A stretch of DNA of 64,000 nucleotides from Watersipora subatra (taxonomy: Eukaryota; Bryozoa; Gymnolaemata; Cheilostomatida; Watersiporidae): the NCBI RefSeq assembly GCF_963576615.1, contig NC_088712.1:29355870-29419869 (forward strand), given 5' to 3'. Position numbers and translations under genes: made by a program. Of this stretch, positions 56,501 through 64,000 are shown in pieces; the first letter of the stretch is position 1; each line of letters opens with the position of its first letter. The notes beneath the pieces were generated by a model. That model ran no database searches. It was not told the origin of the DNA and saw nothing but the letters and a program-made list of their open reading frames with translations.

Positions 56501-59483
56501 CATGAGCAGATAAATGATGCGCACTAGATCAGGGCTTTTGATCAGGGCACTGAAGGGTGCTCGTACCACTTCAGGGTGGGAGATGTTGTTTGCGGTCGCA
56601 AGAATCAACCATGCAGATAGTGTATTTGTCATCACAGCAACTTGTCTGTGAATTCAGATTTTCATATCTTCCATACATCAAAAGTAAATATCATAGCACC
56701 ATCAATCCTGATAACTATCTGCACATTTCACTTACCCACAAGGAACCACAGATAATAGCAGAAAAAAGGCAGGAAAACAGTGTTAGATCATAAAGTGAGT
56801 TGGTTTTTTATATTTTGCTGTGTGAAAACTTAGACACTTCTTAGAATTACCTTCCAATAACATATTATTTTCATATATTCCATATATGTCTGTTTTTCAT
56901 TGCTTAGAGCCTTTTTTGTTTCATTCTAAAAAAGGGGGTGTGAGATTGCCATTGTCAGTCATGGGGGGTGTGAGATTGCCATTGTCAGTCATGGGGGGGG
57001 TGTGGCTATAAAAATGAATAGAGAAGCGCTGGTCTAGATTACGGTGCCGCTATAGTTACTCTCTGTCTTCTTCATACGGTCTTTATTTCTCTGGCTACTG
57101 GGACAGTATAACATTCTTGTTTGTAATTATTATTTACTAGTTGTGTGGGTAGTCCTTCTTTCAGGACCACCTTTGGGACACACGGACATGCACACCGCAT
57201 CTATTTGAACTCTAGAGAGCCAAAGTTAACGCATCTAAGAATCGACTTCTGGAAACCAACTGAGTTCAGATTCAGTGAAGATTTTTGCTCTAGCCGTAGG
57301 TCTACCTGATACAACTTGGATTACAATCACCAACTCTAACATATTTTCCGGGATAAATTAAATCTCATCAAGGGTAGCTGAAATTGACCAGTAGCCTCCC
57401 TCTCATCTTAGTCACGAACTTTGCCCTCCTGTTCTCCTCCAACAGCCTTTTGAGGCCCGGCCACTTCATCAAAAAGTTGCTCAGTTTTATTAGCCAATTT
57501 CGTTTATGTTTAAATATTAACATTTCATTTACTTAAATTTTTTAAAATAAATGCAAATCGTATGATCTTTATTAGTATAATACAAGTATAAATATAATAG
57601 TGATATTACTGTTATTAATGTGAATATTATAATGTTATTAAGATTATAATACAAATACATTAAATATGTGCCTATTATTAAATGTTAGCTCAAAGCAAAC
57701 GATCTGAGCCAAATTAACCGAGTCTCCACACTCAAATTAGCATTTACGCTGTCGCTGCCTTAATAAGACTCGAGACACTAAATTTCTTATTGGCTACAAG
57801 CATGAGTCAGTTCAGTTCCTCTGCATAAACCAAAAACTCTTGCCGTTGAACTTTTTATTCCCAGAGATTTTAAACCAAACCTGCTTTGAGGTTTTTGTTG
57901 GCAATTCCAAATAGGTATATTATGCTGTACATCCCAAGAAGTCTATGGTTTTTTATGCTGAAACATTCAATTATATTAGGCGAATTCAATATACATGTAG
58001 GCTCACAAACTGAAAGTGTTAGCGCGTAGCTGGTGGTCAACCTTCGTGATATGTTGTGAGCTGGTAAAGCAATATGTCACATTTTACATGAACGGGTTCA
58101 AATCTTATTCGATGCATTATTTTTTCCGAACCTTCACTCAAGGCTACAGATAAATGGGCTGACATGGCTCTTATTATAGTAAAGGTTATACATGTAGTCA
58201 CATTTCAATAGATAACTTATTTTGTACCAGCTGGTGTTTAGTAGAAAGTTAAGCTAAGGCGAGATCAATGTAGGTTTAGGCAAAGACAGGAGCGTAGATA
58301 ACAACAATAATTATGGAATTAAATTTACCATAATAAGTGTTTAAACTTTGAGGTGATTTTTTATTAAGGCAACTATTGTCAGGCAACGAGTCACATTTTT
58401 CATAAAATCTATTAATAACTTATATTGAGTATTAGTTTGTAATTCAAGTAAGAAATATTCTAGATCCGCCACCCTTTTCTGTAGCAAAACTCCTGTTTAA
58501 ACCAGAAAAGCTTTTCCTTGATCTGTTAATAGTTGTTCTATAAATAGCCACTTGAAGCAGATACGTGGCAGAGACACAGCATCATAGCAAGGCTAATAGA
58601 CTTATAGGCTAGTGAGCAGCCTCGTGCTCTGGCAGACCAATTAAATCTGCAGTGAGTGCCTGTGTGCTGTTTGTGACCATGTACAATTACTCATGGGAGC
58701 ATGCTGCCTGCAATCATAGCCTTTTCAACCTTATTCTCCACCATTCTACATTTTCCTCTCCATTTCCTTAATTACACTCCATTTCAAAATCAACCATCCA
58801 AGCATAAAGTAAACATGAACTAAGAGTTTTCATTCTGCTAATGTGAGGGAATTTGTGACCTTTTGATCTCTGTGCCCATAGACCTATTAACTATGCTGTT
58901 AATAGTTAATAACTGTATCGTTAATAGGTCTATGTCTGTACCTAATACATTTCGTTGGTTAAGTTTTTAGTTTAAATGAATTGTCTTGCAACAAATGACA
59001 ACGAGTTATAGCCATTATTTCAATCTATTCCTCGCTTCCTAAATAGCGAAACTAAAAAATTCTAGTAAAATGACCTTGACCCAAAAGCCTCATGGACTAA
59101 CAGCTGGATAAAGTACCTCACAGAACACCAAGTAGGAGCTTTTTATTGCCCGTCGAACACTATAGCAAAAATGAGTTATCAAGCTTGTCTTATAATGCCT
59201 GCTGTCTTCTACAGTCGATTTTACTGAAGGGAGCAGACAGATGGATAATGTCACTTACGAAACCACCACTCCAGATCGGTGATACGCGGTGGGCAGTCCA
59301 AATCTCCGAACTCCATGAGGAAAGAACTCCGAGAACAATGCACATGATCGCTAGAAGACAGTGAATGATGGACGTTATATATGTGAGAACAACAGCCAAT
59401 AGATGACCCCGAATAGAGCTGATGTCACTCATCTCGCTGCTGGCAGAATCGCCTCTCTGACCACATATCGGAGGACAACCCAT
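53587..59483 (-). CDS. CD20/MS4A-like four-pass membrane protein
   Basis: Five exons in minus order: 59483-59259, 54931-54875, 54607-54460, 54164-54061 and 53925-53587. All junctions are GT-AG and in phase; CDS 873 nt, 290 aa. Four hydrophobic helices: about 27-54, 72-88, 95-117 and 144-170, with both ends predicted cytosolic. The stretch SPIWSGGFFLLTAGIGIVTA at the start of helix 2 is the clearest match to the MS4A/CD20-like family (PF04103), whose members have P-x-W-G-G-x-x-F here. Helix 4 (YNLATCGMEILVCILSIPVC) also fits. These proteins form oligomeric membrane complexes linked to receptor signalling and calcium flux. The 112-residue tail is one exon, acidic and Ser/Thr-rich, with two YxxL motifs (YDRL, YEGL). 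The first intron is 4.3 kb. The family call rests on layout plus one motif, so a related tetraspan family is possible. Confidence 0.82.
55385..55470 (+). mobile_element. tRNA-derived SINE head
   Basis: gagcatgacctagtggtcta gaatgcttgacctgtgaacaacaggttggggttcagttac has A-box (TAGTGGTCTAGA) and B-box (GGTTCAGTTAC) promoter elements as in tRNA genes. No intact acceptor stem, so not a tRNA gene. In MS4A-like intron 1. Confidence 0.65.
55620..56930. other. MS4A-like intron 1, middle: nothing coding
   Basis: No exon or well-bounded repeat recognised. Confidence 0.45.
56936..57003. repeat. 33-bp direct duplication, G-rich
   Basis: gggtgtgagattgccattgt cagtcatgggg occurs twice in tandem, ending in an 8-G run. 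Intronic. Confidence 0.85.
57004..58030. other. MS4A-like intron 1: no gene
   Basis: 57050-57480 is less AT-rich than its surroundings and could be old transposon sequence, but no domain is readable. Confidence 0.4.
58035..58195 (+). mobile_element. tRNA-derived SINE, 'cttattatagtaa' tail family
   Basis: tRNA-like head (gtgagctggtaaagcaatat ... aacgggttcaaatcttattc, with a clean GGTTCAAATC B box) and tail gacatggctcttattatagt aa shared with 44230-44375. Confidence 0.72.
58877..58934. repeat. 14-bp inverted repeat hairpin
   Basis: catagacctattaa and ttaataggtctatg around a 30-base loop that itself has tta-rich inverted pieces. Confidence 0.75.
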
Positions 59484-60684
59484 GTCTAAATTCTATAAAT
59501 AGACAATGTTTGGCCAATCATACGTGGTACAGGTGCTGCCACTGTCTAGCACCCATCCAGCTGGGGCTAGCGCTTTCACATTTTCATACCTTCTACCGGG
59601 TAATGCGATTATTAACAAATCATGTCTGTCTTCTGCACAGCTGTCTGCTTGACTTGTGTAACAACTATGGCAGAAGTAGACAAATAACTACTAAACAACC
59701 AATAGACTTGAGACGAGTAGATTTATGAAAGGTGTGTAAAATATTGTCACAGCTGCCAGCAAATAAATTAATCTTAGAATTACATTAATATATCCTACAT
59801 CATAGAACAGCGTTATGCAAAAAGATTTTTATACTCATAATTTACTTTACTTTTTTTGTGTTGGTAAATAAAGTTAATATCTGGTATCTATAGTACTTTT
59901 AAGTGTCAGTGTTAGTGTTAATAACTAGTCTTTATCATGCAGGTATTAAAGGCTACTTTATATTGTAATAGCAAATATAAACCTGCTGCAACTCCTTTCA
60001 TCTGTATTACCAATAATTTATTATTAATTTGGTGTTGCCTAGTTTGTAAAGATATAGATATATCCTGTCTTTATCAAATGCATTAAAGTTGTAATTTTTT
60101 TATCAACCTTTTGCGACCATATTCATTTTACGCCATCATTATTTCATTTTAAAGCTATGTTCAGAGGTGAAGGTCAGATATTGACGATGATCTTCATTCA
60201 CAGATTCTAAAGATATGTTCAGAGACCTCCGCGTTAGACCAGCAGATAGTTGAAGGCATTTTTGTCAAATATGAATTATCTTAGCAATTTTTATGGCTGA
60301 GTCTTTTTTTTGTCAAACAAACGAACACCAACAATAAGCAAAGGTATGGCAATGATAGCTAAAGGTCTAAGTAGCTCCTTCACTATAGTATTTACTGGTT
60401 GGCGAACACATTTAGAAGTATGAAAATGATAAACATAGTGGATAAATTATATGGCTGGTGGCTGATTCACTTGGGACAAATACTACAGAGAAATCAGCCG
60501 AAATAGTTATGTCATCACCTTTCAGCTTATAAATCATTTGTCGGAAACCAACCCAATCACGTTGACAGTTTCTTTTAATGCAAGTCAGTAGGTCCGCACT
60601 ACATGATTATGAAATATTGTAATTGTGTTATGTTGTAGCATCAGTTAAAAAAGGTTAAAATGTTAGATATACCTTCTAAAACTA
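59484..60684. other. Upstream region of the MS4A-like gene
   Basis: Should hold the promoter and 5' UTR for the gene starting at 59483. No convincing TATA box or other site could be picked out in the AT-rich sequence. Confidence 0.4.
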
Positions 60685-61560
60685 GAGGCACTGTCCCATT
60701 AGATGTACTTACTAACATTAGATACTCTGTATCATTAGATGTGTTTACTAACATTAGACACTCTGTCTCATTAGATGTACTTACTAACATTAGATACACT
60801 GCCTCATTAGATGTACTTACTAACATTAGACACTCTGTCTCATTAGATGTACTTACTAACATTAGATACACTGCCTCATTAGATGTACTTACTAACATTA
60901 GACACTCTGTCTCATTAGATGTACTTACTAACATTAGATACTCTGTCTCATTAGATGTACTTACTAACATTAGATACTCTGTATCATTAGATGTACTTAC
61001 TAACATTAGATACTCTGTCTCATTAGATGTACTTACTAACATTAGATACTCTGTCTCATTAGATGTACTTACTAACATTAGATACTCTGTATCATTAGAT
61101 GTACTTACTAACATTAGATACTCTGTATCATTAGATGTACTTACTAACAATAGATACTCTGTATCATTAGATGTACTTACTAACATTAGATACTCTGTCT
61201 CATTAGATGTACTTACTAACATTAGATACTCTGTCTCATTAGATGTACTTACTAACATTAGATACACTGTCTCATTAGATGTACTTACTAACATTAGATA
61301 CACTGTTTCATTAGATGCACTTACTAACATTTGATACTCTGTCTCATTAGATGTACTTTCTAACATTAGATACTCTGTATCATTAGATGTACTTACTAAC
61401 ATTAGATACTCTGTCTCATTAGATGTACTTACTAACATTAGATACTCTGTCTTATTAGATATACTTACTAACATTAGATACTCTGTATCATTAGATGTAC
61501 TTACTAACATTAGATACACTGTCTCATTAGATGTACTTACTAACTTTGGATATGTTGTTT
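60685..61560. repeat. 36-bp minisatellite, about 24 copies
   Basis: Unit: cattagatgtacttactaac attagatactctgtct. Both strands are open because 36 is a multiple of three (minus: STSNETEYLMLV repeats, plus: DVLTNIRYSVSL repeats). There is no signal peptide or unique domain and the flanks do not extend either frame meaningfully. Every unit contains tactaacattag. Confidence 0.94.
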
Positions 61561-62899
61561 CATTAAAGCTTTTATCAAATGTTTGCGAACAAAAGCTATC
61601 TAGCGATTGGAATTTCAAAGAAATACCCTCTTACGTGCTCAAATGTTATTGGTTTACTTAGCAGCCTTAAATCTCATTTTACAGAGTTATAGTCAAGTTG
61701 CACCCACAAATAACTGCTACTGGTTGCTTTGTTTCAAGTTTGGCTGACAAATACTTGAGCTATGACCAACAAATGATCCACAATAACGCTTAAGTGACGC
61801 AATAACTTTATAAACTAAAATGGTGTCAACTTTAGCATACTTTCAAATTTTTGTTCAATCAAAGTCCTATAAACAAGCGCAGAGTCTGAGCAAATCACTT
61901 CATGATGTCATGATATAAGATATGGAAATTTGTTACCAGTAAAATTCAGTAAATAAAAACATTTAATTATCATGGTTAGCAATGTTTGAAGTCATATTTT
62001 GGCAAATAAAATAGAACTGTTTTGAAAATAGTTCAGCTGATAGTAATATGAATGTTTTGTTAAAATCCAACTTTGAACATACAAGGTAGTATTATTGAGG
62101 TATGAACAAATCTGACAAGAAAGTCCTGGTGGTATGAACAAATGTCACTCACCTGCTATAGACCATCAAGAAATCTGACAAGTGAGTCCATATGAAGAGA
62201 GCTGTAGATGTGGAGAACTCATGTAAACATACTAATATAATATTCAAGGATGGGAATTAGAAATACCGTTAGAGAGATCAATGTAGAAGTAAACATCAAT
62301 GTCTAATCAATACTCCCTCACTAATTGCGCAGAACAAACAATCAAACGTGTCATTAATGTGCGCAACTAGGGCTGTACCAGTTCAATATTCGCTAAAGAA
62401 TTTCATCAAAACAAATAAGTTTATTGTAGTGATTTGTTTTAGCCAAGTTACTTTAGATAAGGAAACAAATTTTATGACAAAAAACTACTTTTCATTGGTT
62501 GAAAAGCTCTTTTTAGAAAGCTTGTGTTGCCTAGAACGCGAAATGGGTTCTGCACTTTAAGCTATTGCAATAATGCATTCTCTCTACCACACAGGCTTGC
62601 TTCAGGTTACTGTTCTAGAGATCCCCTTTAAATGATATTCTTTTCTTCTTACACCCTTCTCCTCGCTATCCATATTTTACCTGTTTTACTTATTACACTG
62701 ATATCAACTAGCAAAAGCTGGCCTATGGCAGGTTTATGGGCATTTTACTTTTATTTTATGCTCAAAGGAGCAATTTGGGTAGAACAAAAAACTTTGAAAG
62801 TGTCACTACTTTCGGGTGCATGTTTAAGAAGCTTTTTTGAGTGATAAGATGTCTCTTTAGGTACAATGACATATGTCACCGAATAAATCTAATAAAATC
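61561..62899. other. Intergenic, no gene recognised
   Basis: AT-rich with a short direct repeat (gtatgaacaaatctgacaag / gtatgaacaaatgtcac, about 62100-62145). Small open frames here have no recognisable features. Confidence 0.45.
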
Positions 62900-63130
62900 T
62901 GCCATTTCTAGTAAGCCAAACGACAACTGCCATTTCGAGTAGGCCAAATGGCATCTGCCAATTTTTTTTTGGCTCAATGATAGCTGTCAAATTAAATAGA
63001 GCAAATGACATCAGTCATATTAAGTTGGCCAAATAACACCTGTCAATTTGAATGTATGTCAAATGACAGCCATCACCTTAAGCAGAGCAAATATTGGCTG
63101 CCAATCTGTGTAGGGCAAACACCCTAGTAG
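62900..63130. repeat. Degenerate about 35-bp tandem repeat
   Basis: Loose copies of (g)gccaaatgacatctgtca att-x(n): gtaggccaaatggcatctgc, agcaaatgacatcagtcata, ttggccaaataacacctgtc, tcaaatgacagccatcacc. Strongly drifted. Confidence 0.65.
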
Positions 63131-63830
63131 CAACCAGTGAATGGTATTCCTTGGTATTTCTTATTGCAAGATAGTTGAATACAAAAACAAAACAAGGACA
63201 AAAATAAAGACCTACAATTTAGTATAACAAATAATTCTGCTTATCAGCATTTGTGAACTAGTTCATAAATTAGAAAAAAAAAATATTAGGTTTGGCAAGG
63301 TCTCCCGTTGCATGTACAGTAGTATAACATTATTAGACTAGTAACGAGTACCTGGGCTAAACTGTCTGTTCTAATATCAACCTGTCAATCTATGAATGTG
63401 AACTTATGACATACATAGCTACCTTTGATTCCTTCCCTTATTGAATTCTGTAACCTACCTGCAGCTTATACGACTCTAGTAACTAATACTATAACATTAA
63501 ACCAATTTGCTGGCCTGTTTTGAATGTTCATGTTCTTTTTAGTAAATACATTTCTACACTTACGATAAACTTGAGAAATTGCTAGTAACTAACCTGTTTA
63601 AATAAAGCATTAGAAACAGTGAAATATGTAGGCGTACAACTCTTTATGTTATTTTAAAAACCATATCATCTTCTGAATCGTATTTCTAGGATCAACCTAT
63701 TACCTCAGCAAGATTGCTATTGTCTAGCATTGGCGGCCTAATACGTCACAATTTTAGACAAAGTTCACATTGTGTATATGGCGGGGGCCCACTGGTAGGT
63801 CATGATCCCATCCATTTTTTTCAAGATGTA

Positions 63831-64000
63831 ATTTCAGATTTCATTATATATAATATGTATATATATATATATAATGAAATCTGAAATAATCATGTATATG
63901 TATATATAATTATATATATACATATATATACATGTATGTATATATATAATTATGTATATAAATACATATATATATACATGTATGTATATATATAATTATG
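63831..64000. repeat. 22-bp hairpin followed by TA-rich simple repeats
   Basis: Arms atttcagatttcattatata+ta (63831-63852) and exact inverse (63865-63886), then (ta)n, tacatgtatgtatatatata and ataattatgtatata to the window end. Confidence 0.88.

Noticed and set aside
60641-61618. 325-codon open frame on the minus strand (and 224 codons on plus)
   Set aside because: It is a 36-bp tandem array; both strands are open because the period is divisible by three, and no unique domain or signal peptide is present.

Overview
The window is nuclear DNA of an intron-rich invertebrate animal. It is AT-rich, its genes are split into short exons by GT-AG introns, and it is full of minisatellites, tRNA-derived SINEs, foldback/MITE elements and decayed LINE reverse transcriptases. 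The many acatgtacatgtatgt-type runs and the repeat style suggest a lophotrochozoan such as a mollusc or bryozoan. That assignment is inference; no gene seen here fixes the species. There are no bacterial features.

Five protein-coding genes could be assembled exon by exon with consistent splice phases. (1) 3032-4631, +: the C-terminal part of an ABHD2-like serine hydrolase; its 5' part lies left of the window, and a 2.7-kb array of 50-bp repeats (1-2700) probably sits in the intron before the first visible exon. (2) 13118-27458, -: a complete eight-exon membrane-anchored short-chain dehydrogenase of the retinol dehydrogenase type (366 aa), whose catalytic Tyr is Phe. (3) 32822-40473, -: a complete four-exon DESI2-type PPPDE deSUMOylase (164 aa). 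(4) 41544-52728, +: a complete five-exon ARL2 GTPase (184 aa), head-to-head with DESI2 across about 1.07 kb. (5) 53587-59483, -: a complete five-exon CD20/MS4A-like four-pass membrane protein (290 aa) with a long cytoplasmic tail. The genes belong to unrelated pathways (lipid hydrolysis, retinoid/steroid-type redox, SUMO removal, tubulin/cilia GTPase, membrane signalling), so the order looks like ordinary animal gene neighbourhood, not a functional cluster.

The rest is mostly repeats. Region 1-10900 holds tandem arrays, a broken hAT-type BED zinc-finger gene and a composite interspersed element. The dehydrogenase introns hold a TIR element that may carry a captured exon, a mariner-like MITE, a hAT element with a perfect 8-bp target duplication, a TTAA foldback fragment and a purine-rich tract. 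Upstream of that gene lie several near-perfect palindromes and a decayed LINE. The DESI2 introns carry two TTAA foldback elements, one nested inside an older foldback. The ARL2 introns carry a LINE relic and consecutive copies of a composite tRNA-containing element. The right end has a 36-bp minisatellite (60685-61560) and a TA-rich tail. Most long open frames here are by-products of repeats whose period is a multiple of three.
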